Origin: Roseiarcus sp963809245
GTDB lineage: Bacteria > Pseudomonadota > Alphaproteobacteria > Rhizobiales > Beijerinckiaceae
NCBI GenBank assembly: GCA_963809245.1
Contig: CAWEIU010000012.1
Location: 644,719-708,718, forward strand
Direction of reading: 5' to 3'
Length of the DNA: 64,000 bases
Under the pieces are notes generated by a model. It did not search any database, was not told the origin of the DNA, and worked only from the letters and a program-made list of their open reading frames with translations. This document shows, piece after piece, positions 1 to 8,161 of the stretch. Positions within the stretch are counted from its first letter, which is position 1. Each line of letters opens with the position of its first letter. Made by a program: the position numbers and the translations under genes.

Positions 1-2013
1 GTCAAGGGCCGCTTCGCCTACGGGTACGCGACGCATAAGGACCGCGTCCTCAAGCCGATGATCCGCGCTTCGATCAAGGATCCCTGGCGTGAGGCGACAT
101 GGGACGAAGCGGTGGGCTACGCCGCGGGCGCGTTCAAGCGCATCCAGGCGAAGTACGGGCGCGATTCGGTCGGCGCCATCACCTCCTCGCGCTGCACCAA
201 TGAGGAAGTGTTTCTCATTCAGAAGCTCGTGCGGGCCGGCTTCGGCAACAACAACGTCGACACCTGCGCGCGCGTCTGCCATTCGCCGACCGGCTACGGC
301 CTCTCCAAGACCTTCGGCACGTCGGCCGGCACGCAGGACTTCAAGTCGGTGGAGCAGGCCGACGTCATTCTCGTCATCGGCGCCAACCCGACCGACGCGC
401 ATCCGGTCTTCGCCTCGCGTATGAAGAAGCGCCTGCGCGCCGGCGCCAAGCTGATCGTCGTCGATCCCCGGCGGATCGATCTCGTCCGCACGCCGCATGT
501 CCGGGCGACGCATCATCTCGCGCTGCGGCCCGGCGCGAACGTCGCCGTCGTCAACGCTTTCGCTCACGTCGTGGTCACCGAGGGCCTGGTCGCCGAGGCC
601 TTCGTCAAGGAGCGCTGCGACCCCGCCAATTTCGAATCCTGGGCGCGCTTCATCGCCGAGGACCGCCATTCCCCGGAGGCTACGGAAGCCGTGACCGGCG
701 TTCGCGCCGAGGAGCTGCGCGCGGCCGCGCGCCTCTACGCGACGGCCGGCAATGCCGCGATCTACTACGGTCTCGGCGTCACCGAGCATTCGCAGGGCTC
801 GACGACCGTGATGGCGATGGCCAATCTGGCGATGGCGACCGGCAACATCGGCCGCGACGGCGTCGGCGTGAACCCGCTGCGCGGCCAGAACAACGTGCAG
901 GGCTCATGCGACATGGGCTCCTTCCCGCACGAATACTCCGGCTACCGCCATGTCTCGGACGACGCGACGCGCGAAGTGTTCGAGCGCCTGTGGGGCGTCG
1001 CGCTGCCGAAAGAGCCGGGCTTGCGCATCCCCAACATGATGGACGAGGCAGTCGAGGGCGCGTTCAAGGGCCTCTACATCCAGGGCGAGGACATCGCACA
1101 GTCCGATCCCGACACGAAACACATCGTCGCCGGCTTGGAGGCGATGGAATGCGTGATCGTGCAGGATCTCTTCCTCAACGAGACGGCGCGCTACGCGCAT
1201 GTGTTCTTCCCCGGCTCTTCCTTCCTGGAGAAGGACGGCACCTTCACCAATGCGGAGCGGCGAATCAGCCGCGTGCGCAAGGCGGTGGAGCCGCTCGCCG
1301 GCAAGGCCGACTGGGAGACGACGATCGCCTTCGCCGAGGCGCTGGGCGTGCGCATGCCTTACCGGCACCCGAGCGAGATCATGGACGAGATCGCGCTCAC
1401 CACGCCGACGTTCAAGGGAGTCTCCTACGCGCGTCTCGACGAACTCGGCTCGATCCAGTGGCCCTGCAACGAGGCCGCGCCGACGGGAACGCCGATCATG
1501 CACGTCGATCGCTTCGTGCGCGGCAAGGGCCAGTTCATGCTGACCGAATATGTCGCGACGGACGAGCGCGCCGGCCCGTTGTTCCCGCTTCTGTTGACGA
1601 CCGGCCGTATCCTCTCGCAATACAATGTCGGCGCGCAGACGCGTCGCACCGCCAACAGCATGTGGCATGACGAGGACGTGCTCGAGATTCATCCCTTCGA
1701 CGCGGAAAGCCGCGGGGTGCGCGATGGCGACCTCGTCTCGCTGCAGAGCCGGGTCGGCGAGGTTGCGCTGCATGCGAAAATCTCCGAGCGCATGCCGCCC
1801 GGCGTCGTCTACACGACCTTCCATCACCCCGGCAGCGGAGCCAATGTGGTGACGACGGATAACTCCGACTGGGCGACCAATTGCCCGGAATACAAGGTCA
1901 CCGCGGTCCAGGTACGGCGAACCAATGCGTATTCGGATTGGCAGGAGCGCGATCGCGAAGAGGGCGTCCTGCAGCGCCGCATCGCCGGAGGTGAAGTGAA
2001 TGCCGCCGAGTGA
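1..2013 (+). CDS. fdsA: NAD-dependent formate dehydrogenase alpha subunit, 5'-truncated by window edge
   Basis: The reading frame is open from base 1, so the gene starts upstream; 670 codons are present. It is the catalytic molybdopterin-guanine-dinucleotide subunit that oxidises formate to CO2 in the cytoplasm. The visible part is the Mo-bis-PGD domain plus the C-terminal cofactor-binding barrel. The motif CARVCHSPT (Cys codon 277-279) matches the Cys/Sec-His pair that binds Mo and formate in FdhF-type enzymes; here it is cysteine, not selenocysteine. The N-terminal iron-sulfur ferredoxin-like part lies outside the window. fdhD overlaps its end by 14 bases and fdsD follows, matching the known fdsGBACD order, so fdsG and fdsB are expected upstream. 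Confidence 0.95.
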   Translation, partial: VKGRFAYGYATHKDRVLKPMIRASIKDPWREATWDEAVGYAAGAFKRIQAKYGRDSVGAITSSRCTNEEVFLIQKLVRAGFGNNNVDTCARVCHSPTGYGLSKTFGTSAGTQDFKSVEQADVILVIGANPTDAHPVFASRMKKRLRAGAKLIVVDPRRIDLVRTPHVRATHHLALRPGANVAVVNAFAHVVVTEGLVAEAFVKERCDPANFESWARFIAEDRHSPEATEAVTGVRAEELRAAARLYATAGNAAIYYGLGVTEHSQGSTTVMAMANLAMATGNIGRDGVGVNPLRGQNNVQGSCDMGSFPHEYSGYRHVSDDATREVFERLWGVALPKEPGLRIPNMMDEAVEGAFKGLYIQGEDIAQSDPDTKHIVAGLEAMECVIVQDLFLNETARYAHVFFPGSSFLEKDGTFTNAERRISRVRKAVEPLAGKADWETTIAFAEALGVRMPYRHPSEIMDEIALTTPTFKGVSYARLDELGSIQWPCNEAAPTGTPIMHVDRFVRGKGQFMLTEYVATDERAGPLFPLLLTTGRILSQYNVGAQTRRTANSMWHDEDVLEIHPFDAESRGVRDGDLVSLQSRVGEVALHAKISERMPPGVVYTTFHHPGSGANVVTTDNSDWATNCPEYKVTAVQVRRTNAYSDWQERDREEGVLQRRIAGGEVNAAE

Positions 2014-2830
2014 GCGCCCTATCTCGCTCAAGGAGCCGACGCGGACTTTTGACTACGAGGACGGCGCCTCAGGTCCCGTGGGCGAACGCGCGATCGCGGT
2101 CGAGGCGCCGATCGAGATCGCCTTCGGCGGCGCGGCTTATGCGGTGATGATGGCGACGCCGGACGATCTCGAGGATTTCGTCGTCGGCTTTGCGCTCACC
2201 GAGGGGGTCATCGATCGCATCGAAGACATTCGCGCGGTGGAGACGAAATCCGCGGGCGGCGGCGTCAGGGTCGACGTCGCGCTCACCGGCGAACGCCTGT
2301 CGCAGCATTTCGCTCGCTCGCGCGCGATGGCGGGCCGTACCGGATGCGGCCTCTGCGGCATCGAGGATCTCGCCCATCTGCCGAAGCCGCGCGGCCTCGT
2401 GCCGGCGAGCGCGCCGATCGCGCCGCCTGCGATTCGCGCCGCTCTCCAAGGACTGGAACGCGCGCAGCCGCTCAACGCCGAGACGCGCGCTGTGCACGGC
2501 GCCGCCTGGAGCGACCGGGACGGCGTGGTTCTCTTTGCGCGCGAGGACGTGGGACGCCACAACGCGCTCGACAAGCTGATCGGCGCGCTCGCGCGGAGCG
2601 GCGTCGATCCGGCGAGCGGCTTCATCGTCCTCACCAGCCGGTGCTCGTTCGAGATGGTGGCGAAAGCCGCGGCTTTCGGCGCCGCGACCCTCGTTTCCGT
2701 GTCCGCGCCCACTTCGCTCGCGCTCGAACGCGCGCGCGAGGCCGGCCTCACGATCATCGCCATCGCGCGCGCCGACCGGGCGACCATCTTCGGCGACGCG
2801 GCGGCGAAGACCAGCGGAGGGGCGGCGTGA
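2000..2830 (+). CDS. fdhD: Formate dehydrogenase accessory sulfurtransferase FdhD/FdsC
   Basis: This 276-residue protein matches FdhD, which passes sulfur from a cysteine desulfurase to the Mo-bisPGD cofactor so that formate dehydrogenase becomes active. The expected two-cysteine loop is seen as GRTGCGLCGIEDL near residue 115, and the C-terminal half has the conserved DVGRHNALDK and TSRCSFEMVAKA segments. The ATG lies inside the end of fdsA and the TGA overlaps the GTG of fdsD, so the three genes look translationally coupled. In Cupriavidus-type operons this gene is called fdsC. Confidence 0.95.
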   Translation: MPPSERPISLKEPTRTFDYEDGASGPVGERAIAVEAPIEIAFGGAAYAVMMATPDDLEDFVVGFALTEGVIDRIEDIRAVETKSAGGGVRVDVALTGERLSQHFARSRAMAGRTGCGLCGIEDLAHLPKPRGLVPASAPIAPPAIRAALQGLERAQPLNAETRAVHGAAWSDRDGVVLFAREDVGRHNALDKLIGALARSGVDPASGFIVLTSRCSFEMVAKAAAFGAATLVSVSAPTSLALERAREAGLTIIAIARADRATIFGDAAAKTSGGAA

Positions 2831-3057
2831 GCACCGGCAAGACCGACAAGCTCGTGCGCATGGCCAACCAGATTGGCGTCGCCTTCGGCGCGCTGCCGGA
2901 GCGGGAGGCCGCCGCGAACGCAGCGCGGCATCTCCAGCTTTATTGGACGCCGAAGATGATCAGTGAAATCATCGCTTTCGCCGAATCGGGCAATACCGGG
3001 CTCAGTCCGGTCGCGGCCGGAGCGGTGAAGGCGTTGAAAAACGAAGGCGCTGCCTAA
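2827..3057 (+). CDS. fdsD: Formate dehydrogenase delta subunit
   Basis: This is a 76-residue protein that starts at a GTG overlapping the fdhD stop (GTGA). The sequence contains LVRMANQIGVAFGALPE near the start and a later LYWTPKMISEII segment, which are typical of FdsD, the small subunit of the cytoplasmic NAD-dependent formate dehydrogenase. FdsD is required for assembly or stability of the complex in Cupriavidus and Rhodobacter. Longer in-frame starts upstream lie wholly inside fdhD and are unlikely. Confidence 0.9.
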   Translation: MSTGKTDKLVRMANQIGVAFGALPEREAAANAARHLQLYWTPKMISEIIAFAESGNTGLSPVAAGAVKALKNEGAA

Positions 3058-3115
3058 ACCAGCGTCTCGCAGGTGGGCCGGCCGCGTTGCGCGCCGAGCC
3101 AATAGGGAGGGGACT

Positions 3116-3235
3116 ATGCCGAGGTGTGGAATCGCCGCGTCGCGCTCGTACGCGCGCCGACGGCCCCTAGCGGATTGGCGTATCGGCGCTTCAGGCGCCC
3201 GCTCGCGCAACCTGCGGTTGGAGGCGTCGCTATGA
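3116..3235 (+). CDS. Possible 39-residue leader ORF coupled to the OFA transporter
   Basis: A strong Shine-Dalgarno (GGGAGGGG, 3105-3112) precedes an ATG at 3116. The 39-codon frame is arginine-rich, begins MPRCGIAAS and ends in a TGA that overlaps the transporter ATG as ATGA. No family is recognised. The layout fits a translated leader peptide that couples ribosomes to the transporter start. It could instead be chance in GC-rich DNA, or the Shine-Dalgarno could serve an alternative GTG start of the transporter at 3124. Confidence 0.35.
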   Translation: MPRCGIAASRSYARRRPLADWRIGASGARSRNLRLEASL

Positions 3236-4803
3236 CCAGCGCGACCGCCGCACCAAACCAACGCAGATTCCTCGACTTCCTCGACCGGGCCAACACGGTC
3301 GCTGAGCCGGGCTTCAATCGGTGGATGGTTCCCCCCGCCGCGCTCTGCATCCATTTGTGCATCGGGCAGGCCTATGCGTTCAGCGTGTTCAACTTGCCGA
3401 TGAGCAAGCTGATCGGCATCGACCATGCGGCGCCGAGCGATTGGAAGCTGACCGATCTCGGCTGGATCTTCTCGATTGCAATCTTCTTCCTCGGCGTCTC
3501 GGCCGCGGTGTTCGGGCGATGGGTCGAAGAGGGCGGTCCACGGCGCGCGATGTTCGTCTCCGGCCTCTGCTGGGCCGGCGGCTTCCTCGTTTCGGCGGTG
3601 GGCGTCTATCTGCACGCGCTGTGGATCGTCTATCTCGGCTACGGCGTCCTCGGCGGCGTCGGCCTTGGGCTCGGCTACATCTCGCCGGTCTCGACGCTGA
3701 TCAAATGGTTTCCTGATCGTCCGGGCATGGCGACCGGAATGGCGATCATGGGCTTCGGCGGTGGCGCGTTCATCGCCTCGCCGCTTTCGGTCTGGCTCAT
3801 GCAGCGGTTTTCGACGCCGACGCACATCGGGGTCGCGGAAACCTTCCTCTGCCTCGGCGTCATCTATCTCGCCTTCATGTGGGTCGGCGCCGCGATCGTG
3901 CGCGTGCCGCCGCCAGACTGGAAGCCGGAGGGCTACACGCCGCCTCAGGTCTCCCGCAAGCTCGTCACCAAGAACGACGTCTATGTCTACGACGCGGTGA
4001 AGACGCCGCAGTTCTGGCTGATCTGGGCGGTGCTCTGTCTGAACGTCACCGCCGGCATCGGCGTGCTCGGGCAGGCCTCGGCGATGAGCCAGGAAATATT
4101 CCCTGGCCGAGTGACGCCGGTCGCCGCCGCGGGCTTCGTCGGGCTCTTGAGCCTGTTCAACATGGCCGGACGCTTCTTCTGGGCCTCCATCTCCGACACC
4201 ATCGGGCGCAAGAACACCTATTTCTGCTTCTTCGTCCTGGGGACGGCGCTCTACGCCCTCGTGCCCTGGACCGGATCGGCGGGCAGCGTGACGTTGTTCG
4301 TCCTCTGCTTCCTGGTGATCCTCTCGATGTACGGCGGCGGCTTCGCGACCGTTCCGGCCTATCTCAAGGACATGTTCGGCACGCGCTACGTCGGCGCAAT
4401 CCACGGCATGCTGATCACGGCGTGGTCGGTGGCGGGCGTGTTCGGGCCGGTGCTGGTGAACTACATCAGGCAATACCAGATCGAAAACGGCGTGCCGAAG
4501 GCGCAGGCCTACAACACGACGATGGACATCATGGCGGGGCTGCTGGTGGTCGGCTTCTTCTGCAATCTCGCGGTCACGGCAGTGAAACCGCGCTTTCACA
4601 TGCGGCCAGAAGGCGACGCCGAAGATGCGCAAACGGCCGTCGCCGTCGCACCGCGGAAAGCCGGAAGAGCGGCGATCATCACCGAAACGGACCGGTCAGC
4701 TCAGACGACGCTGAAACTGGCGCTCGCCTGGGGCTTCATCGGCGTTCCCCTCGCCTGGGGCGTGCTGACGACAATCGCCAACGCGATGACTTTGTTTAAG
4801 TAG
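3232..4803 (+). CDS. MFS transporter, oxalate/formate antiporter (OFA) family
   Basis: A 523-residue 12-helix major facilitator. The first helix region WMVPPAALCIHLCIGQAYAF and the later GYGVLGGVGLGLGYISPVS match the OFA family, which exchanges oxalate, formate or related small carboxylates. A long cytoplasmic loop separates the two six-helix halves, and a last helix follows a charged linker at the C-terminus. The ATG at 3232 is preferred because GGAGG lies 8-12 bases upstream and the protein then starts like its relatives; a GTG at 3124 would add 36 residues. Its place directly after fdsD suggests it moves formate or oxalate for the dehydrogenase (inference). Confidence 0.85.
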   Translation: MTSATAAPNQRRFLDFLDRANTVAEPGFNRWMVPPAALCIHLCIGQAYAFSVFNLPMSKLIGIDHAAPSDWKLTDLGWIFSIAIFFLGVSAAVFGRWVEEGGPRRAMFVSGLCWAGGFLVSAVGVYLHALWIVYLGYGVLGGVGLGLGYISPVSTLIKWFPDRPGMATGMAIMGFGGGAFIASPLSVWLMQRFSTPTHIGVAETFLCLGVIYLAFMWVGAAIVRVPPPDWKPEGYTPPQVSRKLVTKNDVYVYDAVKTPQFWLIWAVLCLNVTAGIGVLGQASAMSQEIFPGRVTPVAAAGFVGLLSLFNMAGRFFWASISDTIGRKNTYFCFFVLGTALYALVPWTGSAGSVTLFVLCFLVILSMYGGGFATVPAYLKDMFGTRYVGAIHGMLITAWSVAGVFGPVLVNYIRQYQIENGVPKAQAYNTTMDIMAGLLVVGFFCNLAVTAVKPRFHMRPEGDAEDAQTAVAVAPRKAGRAAIITETDRSAQTTLKLALAWGFIGVPLAWGVLTTIANAMTLFK

Positions 4804-4810
4804 CAAGGCG

Positions 4811-5362
4811 TCAGTAGGAAGCGCGCGAGCTGCGCGTCGCGCTCGCGCGGGCGCGCGGCTTGGTCTGCGACGGAGATTTGGACGGCGGTCGGCCGGCGCG
4901 CTCGGCCTGGCCGCCGTCATGATAGGCGCGCACGAGGTCGCGCGTCGTGATCAGCAGATCCTCGAAGGTCGCGAGGCTCTCGGGCGCCAATTTGCCGAGC
5001 GTCGCGGCGATTAGCGCGTGCTGTACGGCGATCGCCTTCTCCGCGGAATCGCGCCCGCGCGCCGTCAGATAGATGGCGTATTGACGCCGGTCGGCCTCGA
5101 TAGAGCGGCGTTCGACGAGGTCGGCGTTCTCCAGCCGGTCGAGCAGGCCGGAGATGTTGCCCTTCGTCACATAGAGACGCTTGGCGAGATCCTGCTGGCT
5201 GATCCCTTCCGCTTCGGTCAACGTCGTCAGCACGTCGCACTGCGGCACCGACAGCCCGATTTCGCGCAACCGCTCCGAGACGGCGATTTGAAGCCGGCTC
5301 TCCAGGCGCAGGAAGCGGAACCAGACGCGGACGGCGAGATCGTGAGTTTCCGGCTTTTGCAT
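4811..5362 (-). CDS. MarR-family transcriptional regulator
   Basis: A 183-residue winged-helix regulator. The helix-turn-helix region reads ISQQDLAKRLYVTKGNISGL, followed by a wing with DRRQYAIYLTARG, as in MarR proteins that sense small aromatic or acyl ligands. The C-terminus is a basic, Ser/Ala/Lys/Arg-rich tail. I chose the ATG at 5362 (MQKPETHD); an upstream in-frame ATG at 5425 would add a glycine/arginine-rich stretch unlike the family. It is divergent from the acyl-CoA ligase gene, the usual arrangement for a regulator of that gene. Confidence 0.85.
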   Translation of the reverse strand: MQKPETHDLAVRVWFRFLRLESRLQIAVSERLREIGLSVPQCDVLTTLTEAEGISQQDLAKRLYVTKGNISGLLDRLENADLVERRSIEADRRQYAIYLTARGRDSAEKAIAVQHALIAATLGKLAPESLATFEDLLITTRDLVRAYHDGGQAERAGRPPSKSPSQTKPRARASATRSSRASY

Positions 5363-5475
5363 CGATCCTCGTCCCCCGCGTCCGCGCGCGCCGATAACCC
5401 TACAGACCCGCGAGAGCGCCGGCAATTTGGGCGGCGGCGAGCGGCGCGCCTAGCGCGGCTCCGGGGGCCGTGATA

Positions 5476-5492
5476 CTACCTTCACAAAATAG
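5476..5492. promoter_or_regulatory. Candidate MarR operator, AT-rich imperfect palindrome
   Basis: In the MarR/ligase divergent spacer a short AT-rich island reads CTACCTTCACAAAATAG, an imperfect 17-bp palindrome with outer arms CTA...TAG and inner TT...AA. It stands out from the surrounding GC-rich DNA and sits 53 bases before the ligase ATG. The match is weak and the assignment is inference from gene layout. Confidence 0.25.
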
Positions 5493-5544
5493 CAAAAGTC
5501 GCGACTGGAGACCGTCAGGCGCGAAGAATATGCGGAGGTACGCC

Positions 5545-7173
5545 ATGCTGGGGCATATGCAGGAATGGCCTTTGCTGATCCACAAGGTCATCGACTTCGC
5601 CGCGACCCAATTCCCCAATCAGGAAGTCGTCTCCCGCACCATCGAAGGTCCGATGCATCGCGAGACGTACCGCGACGTGCGGCGGCGCGCGCTCAAAGTC
5701 GCCCAGCGCCTCGCGCGCGACGGGGTCAAGCCGGGCGACCGCGTCGCGACGCTCGCCTGGAACGGCTACCGTCATCTCGAGAGCTGGTACGGCATTACCG
5801 GCGTCGGCGCCGTCTACCACACCGTCAATCCGCGGCTCTATCCCGAGCAGATCGCCTGGATCATGAACGACGCGGAGGACCGCGTGGCGCTGATCGACTT
5901 GACCTTCGTGCCGCTGCTCGAAGCGCTCGCCGACAAGCTGCCGACCGTCGAGCGCTACGTCGTGCTGACCGACGCCGCCCATATGCCCGCCACCAAGCTG
6001 AAAGGCGCGGTTTGCTATGAGGACTGGATCGGCGAAGCGGACGGCGACTTCCACTGGTCGGATTTCGACGAGCGCACGGCGGCCGGACTCTGCTACACGT
6101 CGGGCACGACGGGCAATCCCAAGGGCGTTCTCTACTCCCACCGCTCCAACTTGCTGCATTCGCTCGCCAGCACTGGGGCCGATTGCATCCCGCTCAAGCC
6201 CGCCGACACGGTGCTGCCGATCGTGCCGATGTTCCATGCCAATTCCTGGTCGCTCGCCTTCTCCGGTCCGATGCGCGGCGTCAAGATCATCATGCCGGGC
6301 GCGCGGCTCGACGGCGCTTCGGTCTACGAGCTGCTCGAAACGGAGAAGGTGACGATCACCGCCGCCGTGCCGACGGTCTGGCTGACGCTGCTCGCTCACA
6401 TGCAAAAAGAAGGCAAGCGGCTGAGCACTTTGAAACAAGTCTTGATCGGCGGCTCGGCCTGCCCGCCGGCGATGATCAAGACGTTCGAGGACGACTACGG
6501 CGTCGACGTCCGGCATGCCTGGGGCATGACGGAGATGAGCCCGATCGGCTCCACTGGCTCGATCAAGCCGCAATGCGCCAGCCTGCCGCGCGACGAGATC
6601 CTGGCGCTCAAGGCCAAGCAAGGCTGGGCGCCGTTCGGCGTCGAGATGAAGATCGTCGACGACGAGAATCGAGAGCTGCCGTGGGACGGCAAGCGCTTCG
6701 GCCGCCTGAAGGTCGCGGGCTTCGCGGTGGCGCAATCCTACTTCAAGGGCGCCGGCGGCGAGATCCTCGACGAGAACGGCTTCTTCGACACCGGCGACGT
6801 CGCGACGATCGATCCCAACGGCTATGTGCAGATCACCGATCGCTCCAAGGACGTCATCAAGTCCGGCGGCGAATGGATCTCCTCGATCGAGATCGAGAAT
6901 CTGGCCGTCGGCCACCCCGACGTCGCCGAGGCGGCGGTGATTGGCATCCGCCATCCCAAATGGGACGAGCGTCCGCTGCTGGTCGTCGTGCCGAAGGAGG
7001 GCAGGACGCCCCAGCGGGAGGACGTGCTCGGCTTCCTCCAGGGGCGCATCGCCAAATGGTGGATGCCGGACGACATGCAGACCGTGACGGAAATTCCGCA
7101 CACCGCGACCGGCAAGATCAACAAGCTGAAGCTGCGCGAGGCTTTCAAAGACTACAAGTTGCCAACGGCGTGA
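5545..7173 (+). CDS. Fatty-acyl-CoA synthetase, AMP-forming (AlkK/DmdB-like)
   Basis: A 542-residue member of the adenylate-forming (ANL) superfamily. It carries the P-loop TSGTTGNPKG near residue 190, the A5-like HAWGMTEMSP, the hinge DRSKDVIKSGGEWIS and a C-terminal TGKINK lysine segment that catalyses adenylation. These enzymes make acyl-AMP and then acyl-CoA from a carboxylate, ATP and CoA. Overall it resembles medium/long-chain fatty acid and methylmercaptopropionate ligases; the substrate cannot be read from sequence. The ATG at 5545 has GGAGG at 5534-5538; earlier in-frame starts lack this. Confidence 0.88.
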   Translation: MLGHMQEWPLLIHKVIDFAATQFPNQEVVSRTIEGPMHRETYRDVRRRALKVAQRLARDGVKPGDRVATLAWNGYRHLESWYGITGVGAVYHTVNPRLYPEQIAWIMNDAEDRVALIDLTFVPLLEALADKLPTVERYVVLTDAAHMPATKLKGAVCYEDWIGEADGDFHWSDFDERTAAGLCYTSGTTGNPKGVLYSHRSNLLHSLASTGADCIPLKPADTVLPIVPMFHANSWSLAFSGPMRGVKIIMPGARLDGASVYELLETEKVTITAAVPTVWLTLLAHMQKEGKRLSTLKQVLIGGSACPPAMIKTFEDDYGVDVRHAWGMTEMSPIGSTGSIKPQCASLPRDEILALKAKQGWAPFGVEMKIVDDENRELPWDGKRFGRLKVAGFAVAQSYFKGAGGEILDENGFFDTGDVATIDPNGYVQITDRSKDVIKSGGEWISSIEIENLAVGHPDVAEAAVIGIRHPKWDERPLLVVVPKEGRTPQREDVLGFLQGRIAKWWMPDDMQTVTEIPHTATGKINKLKLREAFKDYKLPTA

Positions 7174-7253
7174 CGGCGCGGCTGTAAGCGCCCGCGGCGA
7201 CCCGGAACCGTCCGCCATTGCCTGCAAGGCTGGCGGCCGGCTAATCTTACGGC

Positions 7254-8039
7254 ATGAAGCTTACCAGCCAAGAAATCGAGCGCTATGCGCGTCAGATCGT
7301 GCTCCGCGGCGTTGGCGGGCCGGGCCAGAACAAGCTGAAGGCGGCGCGCGTTTTGTCGATCGGCGCCGGCGGCCTCGGCGCCCCGGCGCTGCAATATCTC
7401 GCCGGCGCGGGGGTCGGCGTTCTCGGCGTCATCGACGATGACGAGGTCGCGCTGTCCAACCTGCACCGCCAGGTGCTGCACGCGACCGGCGACGTCGGGC
7501 GCCCCAAGGTCGACAGCGCGCGCGACGCGATCGCCCGCATCAACCCCCATGTGCGCGTGGAGACGATCGCGCGCCGGATCGACGCCGACAACGCGCGCGC
7601 GATCGTCGCGGACTACGACATCGTGCTTGACGGCTCCGACAATTTCGACACGCGCTACACCGTGTCGGACGCTTGCTTCTTCGAGCGCAAGCCGCTGGTG
7701 ACGTCGGCGCTCGGCGAATTCGACGGCACGCTGACCACCCTCAAGCCTTATGAGCGCAACGCTGAAGGCGCGCTCAATCCGACCTATCGCTGCCTCTTTC
7801 CCGAGGCGCCGCCGCCCGGGACCATCCCGACCTGCGCCGAGGCCGGCGTGCTCGGCGCGCTCGCCGGCGTCATGGGCTCGATGATGGCGCTGGAGGTCAT
7901 ACGCGAGATCGTCGGCGGCTTCAGCGACGGCGATCGCGGCCTCGTCGGCCGCCTCCTCATGATCGACGCTCGCGCCTTGCGCTTTGAGACGCTGACCTAC
8001 GCCTGGGATTCTGCGAATCCGCTGAGCGGGGCGCGCTAA
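7254..8039 (+). CDS. moeB: HesA/MoeB/ThiF-family adenylyltransferase, probably MoeB
   Basis: A 261-residue E1-like enzyme with the nucleotide motif GAGGLGAPALQYLAGAG, acidic Mg site DGSDNFDTRY and the cysteine segment PTCAEAGVLGALAGVMGS. MoeB adenylates the C-terminus of MoaD for molybdopterin synthesis. A Mo-enzyme gene nearby (fds) supports this job, but ThiF (thiamine sulfur carrier) cannot be excluded. Of the four cysteines that bind structural zinc in E. coli MoeB, only the one in YRCLFPE is present; its partner is threonine and the C-terminal CxxC is missing. Confidence 0.8.
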   Translation: MKLTSQEIERYARQIVLRGVGGPGQNKLKAARVLSIGAGGLGAPALQYLAGAGVGVLGVIDDDEVALSNLHRQVLHATGDVGRPKVDSARDAIARINPHVRVETIARRIDADNARAIVADYDIVLDGSDNFDTRYTVSDACFFERKPLVTSALGEFDGTLTTLKPYERNAEGALNPTYRCLFPEAPPPGTIPTCAEAGVLGALAGVMGSMMALEVIREIVGGFSDGDRGLVGRLLMIDARALRFETLTYAWDSANPLSGAR

Positions 8040-8126
8040 GCGGGGCGTCCGCTTCCTTCCCCGGCGCCGCACAGACAGCCACGGGCAAGTCCGGGCCCGT
8101 ATCCCTCATCTGCGCAACCGTTCCGA

Positions 8127-8155
8127 GAGCCTGAGAAGTTCAGGCTCGCTTTTGC
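8127..8155 (+). terminator. Hairpin with short T-run before the HAD gene, probable terminator
   Basis: A perfect 8-bp stem GAGCCTGA (8127-8134) pairs with TCAGGCTC (8140-8147) across a 5-base loop and is followed by GCTTTT. It could end the moeB transcript. It also lies only 15 bases before the first ATG of the next gene, so a translational role is possible. Confidence 0.5.
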
Positions 8156-8161
8156 GAAACG

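Noticed and set aside
3125..3140. Shared TGTGGAATCGCC string at 3125 and near 55149
   Set aside because: Only about a dozen bases match, and the flanks diverge; most likely coincidence.
3124..3231. GTG at 3124 as the transporter start
   Set aside because: It would add a basic 36-residue segment unlike the OFA family, while ATG 3232 has GGAGG at a good distance. Kept only as an alternative.
2137..4632. Long minus-strand open frame (831 codons) opposite fdhD and the transporter
   Set aside because: It is a shadow of GC-rich coding DNA: composition is Arg/His/Ala/Asp-heavy, there is no recognisable motif, and both plus-strand genes are clear.
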